A stretch of 64,000 bases of DNA from contig NC_083651.1 in NCBI RefSeq assembly GCF_963576545.1, positions 24,493,748-24,557,747 of the forward strand, written 5' to 3'. The translations under genes and the position numbers were made by a program. Source of the stretch: Limanda limanda (Eukaryota > Chordata > Actinopteri > Pleuronectiformes > Pleuronectidae). Below, piece by piece: positions 13,226 to 26,109 of this stretch. Below the pieces are notes generated by a model. The model did not search any database and was not told the DNA's origin. It saw only the letters and a program-made list of their open reading frames with translations. Each line of letters begins with the position of its first letter. The stretch's first letter is position 1.

Positions 13226-13330
13226 GCACACTGAGGCTACGTCAATATCACTGTGTTTTCTTTTGAAAACACATCAGCTGCTATGGTTACACCTGGCGTC
13301 CACACTCCTCTGGAGTATAAGAGCCTCCTA
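13226..13330. repeat. Fragment of a fish DNA-transposon repeat
   Basis: It contains GAGGCTACGTCAATATCACT, then an inverted pair around TTTTGAAAACAC, then GGCGTCCACACTCCTC. This looks like a short non-autonomous element common in teleosts. The boundaries are not sharp and no target duplication was found. Confidence 0.35.
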
Positions 13331-13682
13331 AACTGAGAAGTTTGATAAATATTTATTTATCTATTTTAGTTTGAAAATCCTTGGGAAGTGTTTTAGTCTG
13401 GACGGGCAGAAACAGAGATGAGATAAGCTAATACATTATTTTATTAATTCCTGTGTACACAGCGGCCCATGCATGCCCAGTGTATGTGAGCAGTTTTGTG
13501 ATATACATTTTTAGGTGTGTAAGTATTGACAGGAAATACAACTGATACCAAGCAAAAACGCTTGTGGACAGAGATCATTATGGTTTGAAATGCAGTTGTC
13601 AAATGAAAACGTATAAGTAAAGATGTAGCCTCAAATGAAAACCAGACCTTGATTATCCTGGAAACCAGACCAGTCTGCAAGG

Positions 13683-14722
13683 CAGGGGCATCGTTAGGCC
13701 TGTTTTAGGGGGGCTGAAGCCCCCCTAAAATGTTCTTCAGCCCCCCCAAATAATTATTGGGATTTAAACTATTGTTTTACACATGGACAAGTTATTTATA
13801 ACTCTAACATGCTACATATGTGAGTGCGTTTCTGGTTTGTATGTTTTCTCCCCCTTCAAATTACCATCCAATAGCCTCTCATAATACTTAACAATAAAAG
13901 ACCGTGCACTAGGACCTTGGGGAGTCTGCATCGCTGCTGCGCTGGCTTTCTCACTCTGCCAAGTAACGTCTCTCATCAATACAGCAGGATTACAGCCAAG
14001 GAGTAGTATCTGTAGTTGTTAACGATTGTTACCTGCTTAAATTTAGGTTTACTTGTGGCAAATGAAAGGGAATATTGTAATGAGCTATTTTAACACTAAG
14101 CTAGCTAGCTAGCTATTTTGTTAGAAAATGTCTCCAGTGAGCAAGAGTGTGAACGAGCAAATTTGAAATGTAAGAAATAACTATCGACAGCTCTCTATTC
14201 TTTGCATTAATATCTATCTCTTGTATTTTAACACAATAATATCAGTGCCTATAGAATGTTGTTGTTTATAATCAGTTAATGCTACTGGAAACTAAATGTC
14301 ATAGTGTCCCTCATAACGCTATTGTACCGGTAAATCATCCAATTCATTGACCAGATGGATATAAGAAGATTCTTTAGCAGAGGTGACAGCTCCGCCCTAG
14401 TCAAAACTAGTATATCCGTCTGTCCTTTACAAGCACGAAAATTATTTCTTTCTATTTGAGAAAAGTTCATATTTGTGTTGTCAAATTTCACAATGACCCT
14501 GAAATTCTGTCTCTTCTGTAATCTTGAATGCAATGAATGCAAGCAAAGATACAGAGAAAAATCACACTCTTTCTGATTGAACCAATCTATTAACTGTCTG
14601 AAACAATGAATGTCCGCAGCCCCAAATGAGCACAAATAAAATTGGCGCGCGCTGTGCGCGCAATCATTCTGCATCCTGAGGGGCTAAGCCCCCCCTTTCT
14701 TTCAATCCTAGAAACGCCCCTG
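13683..14722 (+). mobile_element. hAT-type DNA transposon, internally deleted
   Basis: The element is 1040 bp. It begins CAGGGGC and ends GCCCCTG, and is flanked by a perfect 8 bp target duplication CTGCAAGG (13675-13682 and 14723-14730). The 8 bp duplication and CAGGG-type ends are typical of the hAT superfamily. Just inside each end are GC palindromes (GGGGGGCTGAAGCCCCCC at left, GGGGCTAAGCCCC at right). An ATG at 14355 opens a 34-codon frame beginning MDIRRFFSRGDS, resembling the N-terminus of hAT transposases. The rest of the transposase is gone, so the copy is non-autonomous. Confidence 0.88.
14355..14459 (+). pseudogene. Remnant N-terminus of hAT transposase
   Basis: An open frame of 34 codons and a stop starts MDIRRFFSRGDSSALVKTS. 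The opening M-D-I-R-x-F-F resembles the start of transposases of the hAT/ZMYM-like group common in fish. No BED zinc finger, DDE residues or dimerisation domain follow, because the element is truncated to about 1 kb. Confidence 0.5.
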
Positions 14723-16021
14723 CTGCAAGGTCATGTCTATTCAGACAGATTTTCATCTGCCCAAGTCTTATTGGGCCAATCACAACCATCTATCTATATA
14801 AATAGGTTTGTTTAATCATAAATTGCAATAGACAGATATATTTTGTCTGAAGACCTCAACTGAGTTGTTGTTGTCTGCTTGTTGATAAGAACTTTCTTTT
14901 GTCGTTTTACACAAATTGCTAAAAGTTTAGTTTAACCAGCTGTCCCTGCTGGTTGAGTTGCACGTCAAATTTTTGTTGCTCTGATTTGTTGTAGGTATTA
15001 TTGTGTCCAGAGACGTTTGGTAATGCCTCCGGGGCATGATGACTTATGACCTCAGAGCAAGAGGTCTCAATACTGTTGATTTGACATTTGTGATGTTTGT
15101 CTGGCCGACAACTTTAATAAGAGAATATTTGTTTCTTTATTGTGTGAATTAATTATTATTATTATCATCATCATTTGCAAAAATGACCATGTCACATTTT
15201 TGAATTTGAGACTGCCCTAATATGATTAATACATATATATAATCTTTGAATAAAACAGTTAAACAGTGTCTGTGTGGATGTTGTATTACAAACCTTCCTC
15301 ACCAATTTCACTGTTTTACCAGCAAGATGGGTTTTTACAGCAAAACAAATTATTGAATACAATTTTAAAAACACAGCAGTGCTGGCAGCATGAAGAAAAA
15401 GCCCTCAATGTGCCAAATTGTGAGTCTTTGATATCCTAATGCAACTTTCCCAGTTATCCACGGGGCTACATTAGAAGGTGTAAGATAATGATCTCATGCT
15501 TAAAGCTTAAATATTAAGCACACTTGTTATTTGTCTCCAGCTAAGCCACAAACACAAGTTTTGAAAACAAGCCTTGCATTTAAATCACTGATTTCAAAGT
15601 GATTGTCTTTTTGAGAGAATTCACAGTTGGAATTTTGTGCCATGTAGCCAAAACACATTTTAGTTCAGGTTATTAGGGATGGATGAATTCAATGAGAATG
15701 GTTAGGGAGTTTCTAGATAAATAATTCATTTAAATAACAATAGTATACAGCATGTTGACTAGTATGATGATGTTTTTGGCTGTTGTAAATACAACCTTTA
15801 CATACTATCGCCTCAAAAGATCCTAATGTAGTTATGGTAAACTTAGCAAGCAGATGCCACTTTACATATCCAGGAGGAATCAACATTAACTGGGACTTTC
15901 TATACTTCTGACTCATGTAAAGTCTCCAATCTTTATTCTGTCTTTACAACTCAAACTGCTTTTAATGTATGATGGTGATGCTATACAAACATTGCACATT
16001 ATATTTTTATGTTTTAATAAT

Positions 16022-16628
16022 TGTTACGTCCCCCCGGTATGAACTAGGATTAAAGGAGGAGGGTAACACAGAACAACCAATAAACTGATGGAGTCAGAGC
16101 AGATGTGAAGAATAAGATGTCTTTTATTTTAATAATAAATCAAGTGAAAACCTAACTCAGAATCACAAAATGCAGGGGGGAAAGGAAGAAAGGAAGTTGC
16201 CAAAGAAATGAAATAAATATAATAAAACTTGGCCTGACTACTTGCTACCTCTAAAATAAACCACATCAAAAAGCCTACGCTGATTATCTAAAAAAGAGCT
16301 TCACAGAATAAATACAAGGGTGGCAACAACCAAACTGAATGTTTTGTTTCTAAACAAAAGAGAGCACCCACGTGAGTTAGTGTCTAGGGTACCCAATTTA
16401 CCAAGTCCTTCCTTCCCACCCCATCAACCATTGCACTTTAAACAAGCTTGTTCTAATAACAACAAAACAAAGTGCACGGTGGTGCGGCACACAGGCTGAG
16501 GTCAGAGAGAACAAAGAGAATGGGAAGAACCACTCCCACTTCACCTGAAGAGAAAACAGGGGGAGAAGCAGAGACAGCAGGAAGGGAAAGACAACAGAAA
16601 CACACAGCACTTTGCCTGGCACGTAACA
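16022..16628. mobile_element. Putative transposon or solo LTR
   Basis: This 607 bp segment begins TGTTACGT and ends ACGTAACA, a perfect 8 bp inverted repeat. It also satisfies the TG...CA rule for LTRs. The flanking pentamers ATAAT and ACAAT match at 4 of 5 positions and could be a decayed target duplication. On the minus strand an AATAAA lies near the end before a G-rich terminus, as in an LTR. No coding region survives. The class is undecided. Confidence 0.4.
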
Positions 16629-19600
16629 ACAATATAATTAGATTTATATTATTGACCCTGAGGAGTCCTGGGCTATTTGGTCGGGTTTTATGCTTTTGAA
16701 GTTGTACGTATATATACCTCATACAAATTGTTTGCCATCTTTTTCACAGCACAAAATTACATGACGAGACAATTATTTTTTTACCTTGACACAATGGACA
16801 CAAAACTACCAATATCAACATTTTTGCCATAAAATACACAGACATGTTCAACAAAGAATTTTCATCGTGTAAAATGTAAATGTAGTTTGTAAACATCAAA
16901 TAATACCAGTTTAAAAAATAATCATGTTATTTTCTTTATAGCTATGCAACTCTTCAAAACAGTGTATGTACTCAATAAGACAAATAGGAACACGCTATCT
17001 TTGCATTTCCCTCTCATATATATATGTCAATCTCTGTCCATTTCTCTCTCCCTCCTCCATACCTCCTGACTGTATTCAGCATGCAGAGCAGAATCAGCAG
17101 CATCCCATGTTTTTTTCCACCTGTTTCTCAATACATCAAAAATGATGAAGATATTGAGTTAAATGCAATGCCTGTGCCATCCTATCTTGACTCACATGTA
17201 AAACACAATTTTTTGACATCTGATATATAAACGATTATATCACGATCTTACCCTGCCTATCAACACCCAAAACTAGCACAGAGTTTCAGGTCAGGACTTT
17301 CAACCTAAGCTCCATGCGGCTCTGTGTCAGTTCTGCGATGTTTTGAATCAGCTATGTGATTTGATCACGCTGGTTTAGTTGGCAAATCTTGAGGGTTCAA
17401 AGTTTCAGCTTTCTAACATGTTTTTGGTGTCTTTTCTATGTGAAGTATCTTTTGATGTAGAACACTGTCAGTGTGCTAGACATGGTATGACATGGTATGA
17501 TGTTTCCTCACAAGCCCCTTAACTCTAAAGATGCTGGGCTGGGATCAGATCACTAATCAGTGTGATTAGTGCAACTAGAGATCACAGCCTTTGTTCTTCA
17601 CACAGCACAAAAGCCAAAGTCATTGAGTCTCTACAGTTACATAAACACTACAGCTCCAAAAAAAATGTTTATGTTGATTTGTATGGGTGAAAAGTAAAAA
17701 ATCACAAAAGTCTGTATGATAGGGAGGAATTTCCCCACAGAAAACATTGCTCCTGAAGCTTTAAAAAGGTCTTGTCAATGTGATCTCACATCATATTTGC
17801 ATAACCCATGCTTAGTGGCTATTCCGGCACACCCCCTAACAAATTGAGAGTGGAGCCTGATATTTCCTACGAGCACTGGAAGCAGTTGAGAGTGGCCCAG
17901 CTGGCCAGTCAGAGCAGACTGGGAATTATCTGGAGGGTGTCTTAGAGAAGCACAATCTAAAACCAAGTGGTTTTGGCTGACAAAAGGTTTGGGGCAAATT
18001 CTTTGTGTTTCTGAACATCAGAAAGTGTGAACCTTTTAAAAAAATAACAAAATTAAAATTATGAACCTAAATATGAGTAGGCTAGAATGTGTCTCCTTTA
18101 AAGGTCAAGCGGCACATCTTGAACTATATAGGTTGCTTTAGTTTGCAGGGTTACAAGCCTTGCTCACGATGAGTACATCTGCTGCAGTCTTTTCCGTTCA
18201 TCATCTAGACTGTGGCCACCTGCCATATTCTATTTTGTCCAGCCATAGTGTCATAATGAGCACATAATAATATAAAAGACGTTGGTGTATACTGGGCTAT
18301 TTGCTGCATGCTCGCTCAAGCTATAACCTGCTTGCGTTAACTCCAAGGGATCACATGCTTTAGCTATGGTGTATAATGTTTTTACGCCTACGCAGTTGTG
18401 GCAGGCAATAAAGTTTGTTCCCTCAAAAGAGAACCCATCTTTCACTCTTTAGTCCTTGTACCTGTTACTTAGGATCTGTTGACATTGATCTTCCTTTGTG
18501 TGCATATGCACCCCTTTATTGCCATTGACTGAATTGACTCCAGTTGTGGGTGCTATTGCAGTTTAAGCTAATGTTTGGGTAGTTGTGATGCTTGTATTAG
18601 CATTTGCATAATGGGAGACAAACATGATGTACAGACAAGATCTGACAATTTGTAAATTTGCTCCTATGATTGGACTGATTCTCCTCAGTCTTTCTGCAAT
18701 TGCATGAACCGTTTACAACAGCATCATCTTCTCCCTGCTCTCTGTGCCAGAGCTGTAGGAAATCTAGTGGCTCTGTGGCAGGCTCGTACGTCACAATATT
18801 ATCGTAATTCAGTGGCAGAAAGACGCTCGAGAGACCAGGGTCTGAGAGGTTTTTTAAAACAGCGGACGTTGTCTCTCTCCTTAGATAAATTGGCAGGGCT
18901 GCAGTAAAAGATAAAGGCAAATATATATAATAAAGTCAAACTAATTTGCCCCTTTGAAGTGCTTACTTTGGTATTTGAAATTGCTGCCTCTATGAAGTCA
19001 TATAACAAAATCAATTTATTTTTGAAGTCTCTGAAAATGCATCTTCTTTTGCCTCGAAGAGACTATATATGTACAATGTACAACACAAATCCTCACTGGC
19101 CTCATATAAAGTTCTTATTTGCAGATAAGATTTATTTTACTGACCATTTCAAACAATCATTGGATAATCAAATATAGCTAAATCAGCTTTCCTTAAGCTT
19201 GAGATACATTTGTTATCACTGATATCACACACAGTCTTTGACTGGAGCAGCACACCTCACTTTGCAGAGCTATAGTGCAGTAAGTCCGCTTGTTTTCCAC
19301 CATTTCTCTTTGTGCTCCCCTCCTGTCTCTGCACTGTCACCAAAGTGAATAGCAGTTCTAGCTACCTTTATAAACCACAGTCCACCTGGAAACGTGGACG
19401 TGGATCTGCTTTGAAGACCGTCCTCTACACACCAATATTCAACCATACATGGCCAATGCAAATCACATCATGCACATTAATTTGTTTTGGTGGCCACAAC
19501 AGTGATGTCATTAATAAAGAAACTACAGTGAGTGGAAAGAACAGGGCTTGCAATAAAATAAAAATCTGATATATATATTTAGAGCAATCAGTGGAATCCT

Positions 19601-20394
19601 AACTTCCTGTGCACCTGTGGCACAGTCAATTCACTGCAGCGATTACAGACACACACAAACATACACACTATAAGGAAACTAAAGTCGGACTTAATGATAC
19701 ACGCACAATGTTAGAAGATATGATTAAAAACTATAAATGACTCGGCTCTGTAACTCTGCTTTTTATCTGAACTTTATTTCCTGTAAGTTGTCTGACATTT
19801 TTCTATTGAAGGTTCTTCCGGAACAGTTATGTAGCTTGACCACAAGTACCACTGTTGGTTTAAATCTTAATGATGAAGTGGATCGATAATCTGCATCAGT
19901 TCACCTCCTCATGTCTGAATCGTCAGTTAACCTTCTCCAAAATGTCCGTACGCATGGGTCAGAGTTAGCATTCTCTTGTTAAGTTTGTTTTTATAGATCC
20001 CAACATTTGCAGTCTTTCAGACCTCGTTTTATGCGTATGCAATGGTTATAAATGAGGTCCCAGGCCAGCAGGCAAGGCACTGAGCAGCAGCAGCAGCAAG
20101 GGAAGGGGGCTGATGAAATGAAGGTGACGTGGGAAAAAAATCCCCAAGGTGTAGATGAGCAAGATATATTAATGACAGGGGCCTGAAGGCAAAGAGGTGG
20201 ATGAGGTGGGATTTGGTGCGTGTGATAATGAATGAGAGGAGAGCTGTAAAGATGAAATGTTTGAAAAGAATCAAGTGGAGAAAACTGTGTTCTGTGGAGC
20301 GGTTGAGTGAGTGTAACCTTGCTTTGGGCAGCTCACAGAGAAGCATGGACAAATTTGGATGAGACTGTGAAATTTAAAGTGAACTCAAAAGTTC

Positions 20395-20500
20395 ATTGTC
20401 CTTGTGGCTGAGTGGTTTACTGGTCATCAGCCTGGAAAGGGCTTAAGAACAAATTGCCACTTCAATAGTCCCGGACATGCCTATATTTTACACTTCCTCT
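20395..20500 (+). repeat. Possible tRNA-like SINE head
   Basis: The sequence CCTTGTGGCTGAGTGGTTTA resembles a tRNA A-box in a SINE head. A recognisable B-box is degraded (around AATAGTCCCGGAC). No tail or target duplication was found. Confidence 0.25.
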
Positions 20501-21679
20501 AGACAAAGGACTAACCAGAAAGGATACCATGTGCTAATGGCACTATGAATGTTTCTAAAAAAACTACTGTTAATTTTCTATATTCTATATATATCTTGCT
20601 ACATAGCTCGATTGTCATTCAAAAACAAAACAAATCGGCAAGCCGCACTGTGTGAGATGTTCCTTCTTGTGCCGCAGATCAGATGTGTGTTGGTTGTCTG
20701 TTGTTCACGCGGGGTGTGTGTCAGCTACTTGCATTTCCTTCAAGCAAGTCGGATAATGTACTTAACTAAATGTCAGGACTCCACGGTATAAAGACCTAGA
20801 TTACCGGTCTATGGATAACAATCAAAGCATAAGTGATTCAGAAAGTGAAATGTTGGAGTACTTTTACTTGAAAAGGGGTTCGAGAAGTGTCGTAAATACG
20901 TTTGTGACATAGACAGATAAACATTGTGTTAAACAGAGAAAATTATCTTTAACCTTAGTTTTAATGTTTATCTGTTGAATCTATGTGACAAACATAAATG
21001 GTTTCAACCAGGGGCGGCTCCTGGCATAGGCGAAGTAGGCGGTTGCCTAGGGCGCAAAATGCCGGGGGGGCGGCACAAGGGACTGATTTATCATGACGCG
21101 ACACATGCAATATAAATCAAAACATTAACATCACAACATAATCTTCTAAACCCGGGGACGCACCGGAGATAGAAGCGCCGCGAGGCGCCACGAAAGCTGT
21201 CCGCTTCCTTTCCGCGCCCATGTTAAATAATTGGGCTGTTCGCACCGGCAGCGCCGTGGCCGGCTCGCGATCTGCAGCGATGGTTCCGGGGTCTGTTCTA
21301 TTTTTTTCGCTCGCTACGAGCAAATCGGGCCGGAAAACACATTGAAAATTGATATATTTCAAACGATCTATCATGTCACTACAGATATGATGTCGGAAAT
21401 GGCAACAGAGTTGTTAGTGCTGTTGTGGCGATCTCAGGGTATTCTGCCGTGACTTTAATCCAGGACACCGGCAGAGTTGTTTTCTCAAAAATAATTTTAA
21501 GGCCGCTGTCATTTGCGATCTCCAGCATCTGATCTTCTTCTTAAACAGACAGGCTGGATTTACTTGGTTTGTTGACAAATGGGTCCGACAAATAACGTGC
21601 TGGTTTGTGTTCAGCGAAAAAGTGACGTGACCGAGACAAGCGTCTTGACATGCATAAAGCATGAGTCATAACGCAGAGG

Positions 21680-21730
21680 ATCCGGTAATTTTTCAAAATA
21701 CAACGGTTTTATTTTGAAAAATTACCGGAT
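21680..21730. repeat. Perfect 21 bp inverted repeat with 9 nt loop
   Basis: The left arm 21680-21700 and right arm 21710-21730 are exact reverse complements around the loop CAACGGTTT. The arms begin ATCCGGTAATTTTTC. It lies inside the hAT element, so it is probably a feature of that family or the fused ends of a deleted nested insertion. Confidence 0.85.
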
Positions 21731-21904
21731 AATAGATAAAACAGAAAACTTGTAAAATGTTTATTCTTTCTGTGCGGCCCGGTACCAAATGACCCACAAA
21801 TGGGCCTGTTGCCCTGTTGATTACAATAAATAGGTCTAAAAAATATGTTTATTGTGTTTGACTGTTCAGTACTGTTCATATACATTACATTTAAAAAGCA
21901 GACA

Positions 21905-22046
21905 TAAAGGTAACTTAAAAGTTACTTTCTCTAGTAACTAATTACTTTTGATATACAGTAACTGGTGGGGTAAATCAATTACTTTTAAAAGAAGTGACTA
22001 GTAACTGTAACTAATTACTAATTTTCAGTAACTTGCCAAACACTGC
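21905..22046 (-). mobile_element. Nested DNA-transposon fragment (AGTAACT-rich end)
   Basis: Read on the minus strand the segment starts CAGTGTTTGGCAAGTTACT and continues with repeated TAACTAGTAACT-like motifs. This is a familiar terminal region of fish hAT-like elements. Only one end is recognisable, so this is a fragment nested in the element at 21009-22499. Confidence 0.5.
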
Positions 22047-22108
22047 TTAATCCACACATTTGTCAGTTGTGTCCAAACAGACAGAAACACACAAGCACAT
22101 ACTCTCTT

Positions 22109-22140
22109 GTGTGTGTGTGTGTGTGTGTGTGGGGGGGGGG
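22109..22140 (+). repeat. GT microsatellite followed by a G tract
   Basis: Eleven GT units (22109-22130) lead directly into a run of ten Gs (22131-22140), inside the hAT element. Confidence 0.95.
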
Positions 22141-22935
22141 CGTGTTAGACTGTGGTAAGAGTTGAAGATGAGTCAAAAAAGGATTAAATTATCAGGAGCA
22201 CGATTCAGAAAGCGCAGCAAAGTAGGAAATAACAATATAGAGGTAGAATCACCCCAATTGCGGACATCATTAATGTTTATTTTTGTCGACATGACATGAT
22301 ATGCTGTCACTACAGCTGAGTTCAGACTTTTTATATTTTTATTATATATTTTTATAGCTTAGAATTTTGTCTGCCTGTGTGTGCATCTGTTTACAGTCCA
22401 AAAGTTCTTGGGGATGCATGACAATTTGCGTGTGTATGTTGGGGGGGGCGCCATTCTGAAATCCCGCCTAGGGCGCCAACATTGCCAGGGCCGGCCCTGG
22501 TTTCAACACTTTCTGTATGTTTTAAAATAAAAGCACTCCAGCTTTTATGTTGACTGAAACCATTCTTATGTTTAAAAAAAGGGGGTTTATTGTGAAATAT
22601 TTGCAGGAGCGGAAGATGCACAGCTTCATACTGTATAGTACTTGTATTGTACACAAGACTACTTTCATACAAGGAAATAGTCATATTTATGGCCGTATTC
22701 AAGGCAAAGCCTTTGTAGAAACATTGTGTTGCAGTAGCAGAACTCTGCAGAACATAATGTTGAACTGAGAAGCTAAATATTGTGCATGGAACAGATGCTG
22801 TAAATATGAATTGATATTAATGTGAATATTGTGCATTGAATAAATGAAGCTGCACAACTTCTTTGAGCATATTTATGCTCGTACATTGAGCCTATAACAG
22901 AAGTTACTAAAATAATAAATATGACCCTCCTAAGT

Positions 22936-23010
22936 GGGTTCTTTGTAAGATATCAGGGTGGTAGATCTCCCCTTGATCTTGAGCTCGAAAAGGTTGGTGA
23001 CCACTGCTTA
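22936..23010 (-). repeat. Fragment of a DNA-transposon end
   Basis: On the minus strand it reads CAGTGGTCACCAACCTTTTC, a familiar terminal sequence of hAT-like repeats in vertebrates, followed by GATCAAGGGGAGATCTACC. The opposite end was not found. Confidence 0.4.
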
Positions 23011-25267
23011 ACTGCATATTACAAGTGTATGTTACTGTTTATTTGGCTCATGATAAGCGCTGATCAACTGTGATCTATGTAGAGAAATCTCCAGGGTGAG
23101 CAGTGACATGCCTGGGATAAAAGCACAAGTGTAACAACAGTCTCTATGGAGAAGCTTGGATGGATGGTTGCAATTTACTATTATTTATTTACACATGTTT
23201 GGGGGCCTGTTTGACTTGCAAGTTCCAAAAACATTAATTCGTTCATGTCTCATACTACAATTTTGAGAAAAAAATATTTCAGGCAACATCCATGATGTCT
23301 TTAACACTGCATGTGTCATGCATTTATTTAATCAATTACTCTTCCTCTTAGCCTCGACAAAGATGTTTTAAGTTAAAAAATAAGCCTGACACTGAGATTT
23401 TACATCTTTCTGTGAGAACCATTGAACATCCGAATGTCTAAATGGTAAAGCAGAATCAGAAAGACTTGTTAATATTGATCATGTCTTTATAAATATATTA
23501 CTTTTTGACACTGCTTGTATATTTATTTTTTATTTACCGTGATAAGAGTAACTAGCAGGGTGCTAATATAACAGGTATAAGTAATGTACAGTGGGCCAGA
23601 GAACTGGTGATTTCTGCCAACCTTCAGTAAGCGTTTATCCTCGATCTCCTATCTATCTTTTGAAGAAGAGCTGGATGTTGTTTTCAGTTTAAGGCGCTTT
23701 AAAGTTTTTTATCTTGTCTGAATTTCCAGGAGCAGAAATTAGATATTAAAAAAAGTGTTTTACAAAATATAAAAACACTGAAATACGTAATGGAGAAATC
23801 ATCTCAGCAGACCTTTTTTTGTTTAATTTGTCCTTGACTTTAAGGAAAGCACTATTCTGATTGAGAGATTTGTTAAATTGTATCACTTGTGTCTAATCTC
23901 AGATACCCGATGACATGCTGACTGTAATTAGTTCCAAGATTAATCTGCATTAGCATGATCGGATGTGGCCTTCTCCTTCAGTGCTTGTGAAACAATGGCT
24001 AGCACGGATAATCAAATAATAGGTGAATATCAATGAATGGACCAAATCACTTTGGTCTCCAGCTCCCTTATGCAATTATTTCCTATTCACATTAATTATT
24101 GCTAACAGATGACTCAAATGACTTTGAGAGGAAGCTGGCCATGGCAGGCTTGTAAGTGATCAATGCTATTTTAAATGGGGTCACAGCACTTGATACCTTT
24201 GGGTCCCTGTGATTGGAAATGGCACAAATGCAAACCGTATCTGCACCATGCCAGTGACTTGTGCCAAAGGCTCCTTTCACAGGCTGAGCTTCCTTCAGAG
24301 GGGCCTCCACATGGATCTGAAAACCATGAAATGAAAACGTTGAAATTCTGCTACCACCCTTTTCAGTAAATTGGTATGATATCTCAATGTATAAAAATGA
24401 CTTTTTTGATAGTTTTTATTATAACTTAACATAAAAATCATAATTTAATGTGTTTTAGTTGTCCATACTTTATCCTGTGTAATAATCAAATGACACTGGA
24501 TGCATTGTCAGTTTTGTGAAATGTGCCTTGGCTCTGTTGCAAGCCAAGTTAAGGCTGCTTTATTTACCACTTTATATCAGATATATCAAATATCACATCA
24601 GCAAAGAAAAACACTGGTAATGAGCAATGAAAAATTAATATAATACATACAATTATATATGGATATATACATGACAATGTGCAGAAATTAGGCACGTTGC
24701 AGTAATCAGTTGTACGTTGTCCCAAATGTATGAAAGGAAATCAAAGTGCAGTAGAGAAACACATCTATCACATTAGAGGGCAAAAGCACCGCAGATTTTA
24801 TCATTTCATCTCAGCAGTTCATGAGTGCAGCAGCATATAAGCTGCATATATCTGAAAGCAGCTCCACCCTGTGTGGTTTGGACCCGATGAGATTCTACTG
24901 GCTGACTGCTTCCTACAGATTAAATAGCTGCACTTGTCGATGTCCTTCAAGGGGATAAGAGCATGAGATATTTGGGCCTGAGATTTTGGACTGTATTTAA
25001 AGCTATAACAGCAGATTTAAGAACAGCAGTAATGTGCGCAGTTCTCCAGAGTTTACCCAGGGTTTCCCCCAGTGCTGTATAGGCCTGGCGGGCCGCCAGG
25101 CTTTACTCCCCCCCCCGCCAGGCTAAGCGTCGCATGTTTTTTTTATTTAAAAAAAAAAAAAAAAAATCCATCACTCGCGCACATCAACAACACTTCACTT
25201 CCTCATTGAGCCCCGATCCCCAAGCAACCATCCTATTGGTCCAAACAGTCACATGTCCCACCCAGAC

Positions 25268-25392
25268 GCCTTCACTGACCCTCGGACATCAGAACGCTCC
25301 TTCAACACAGTGTTTTACTGAACATATGTCGCCTTCACTGACCCTCAGACATCAGAACGCTCCTTCAACACAGTGTTTTACTGAACATAAGT
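25268..25392 (+). repeat. 63 bp tandem duplication inside the hAT element
   Basis: Two near-identical copies start at 25268 and 25331 (both GCCTTCACTGACCCTC), with only a few substitutions. This explains the repeated peptide in the local open frame. Confidence 0.85.
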
Positions 25393-25745
25393 CAAAACCG
25401 AACATAAACATAAACCTAGTCCGTTACACGATTAGACTGCAGCTATTTGGTTTTATTTATTTAAAAATAGGGTACTTCTTATTTCATACATTTTCCACAA
25501 ATATGAGGAGGACTCAAATAGCCCTACAAAGTTCTGTGTTTAATTTATTTCAAAGTAGGCCGACACTTGCCTGTATTTTGTTTGTTTGTTATTTTGTTGC
25601 TTGTCTGTTTGAGTAGCTGGCTGAAAGCAAAGAAGTAGTACGCTTATCTTTTATTGGTAACCAAACTGTTACGGTTCATTGTTTCTGAAATAAGAGGACT
25701 GACTGCTATGTTCACAGCAAACTTTAATTTTTTTTAATATTAAGT

Positions 25746-26109
25746 AGGGCTGCCACTAACGACTATTTTTCTATCGATTAATCTGACGACTATTTTATCG
25801 ATTAGTCGATTAATCTAAACGATTAATTTTCCTCCAAAAAAATCAAATTGACCATTTCAATTCAGTTAATTTTATTTTGATAACAACAAACTGTATGTCA
25901 CCATATAATGCAGCACAAAACAAAATGTAAACAAAGGCTCAAATATTAAAGTGCAAAACTGTAGGTTTAAACTAGCAGCTCCAACGTGATAAGAAATAAA
26001 TAAAAAAGAGGGCTTATAAGTTAAGTCAGCAGTGCAACTCAAAAAGATATCAAAGTATCTATTTAACCCCTTATCAAAATAAAAAAGTGGGTGCCTTCTA
26101 GCAGCCCTA
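25746..26109. mobile_element. Nested non-autonomous DNA element
   Basis: The segment begins TAGGGCTGCCACTAACGACT and ends GCAGCCCTA, giving a 9 bp inverted end. It has repeated ATCGATTA/TAATCGAT motifs near the left end. This terminal pattern is typical of a fish hAT-like family. It sits wholly inside the element at 25058-26146. No target duplication is evident. Confidence 0.5.

Larger units (their letters stand above)
21009..22499. mobile_element. hAT-type DNA transposon with nested insertion
   Basis: The element is 1491 bp. It starts CAGGGGCGGCTCCTGG and ends CCAGGGCCGGCCCTG (imperfect inverted ends), and is flanked by the perfect 8 bp duplication GTTTCAAC (21001-21008 and 22500-22507). 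Subterminal sequences TGCCTAGGGCGC and CGCCTAGGGCGC are also inverted relative to one another. It carries no transposase. Inside are a 21 bp perfect palindrome (21680-21730), a fragment of a second DNA element (about 21905-22046), and a GT microsatellite followed by a G tract. Confidence 0.88.

Noticed and set aside
14282..14674. 130-codon minus-strand open frame in the hAT element at 13683
   Set aside because: It has no transposase motif, and it is antisense to the better transposase-like start at 14355. It is best read as a chance frame.
17549..17572. Short hairpin (CACTAATCA/TGATTAGTG)
   Set aside because: A 9 bp stem in AT-rich intron is expected by chance and has no supporting context.
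25134..25616. 160-codon open frame
   Set aside because: It lies wholly inside a hAT element, begins in a poly-A-derived lysine run, contains a tandem duplication and has no recognisable domain.
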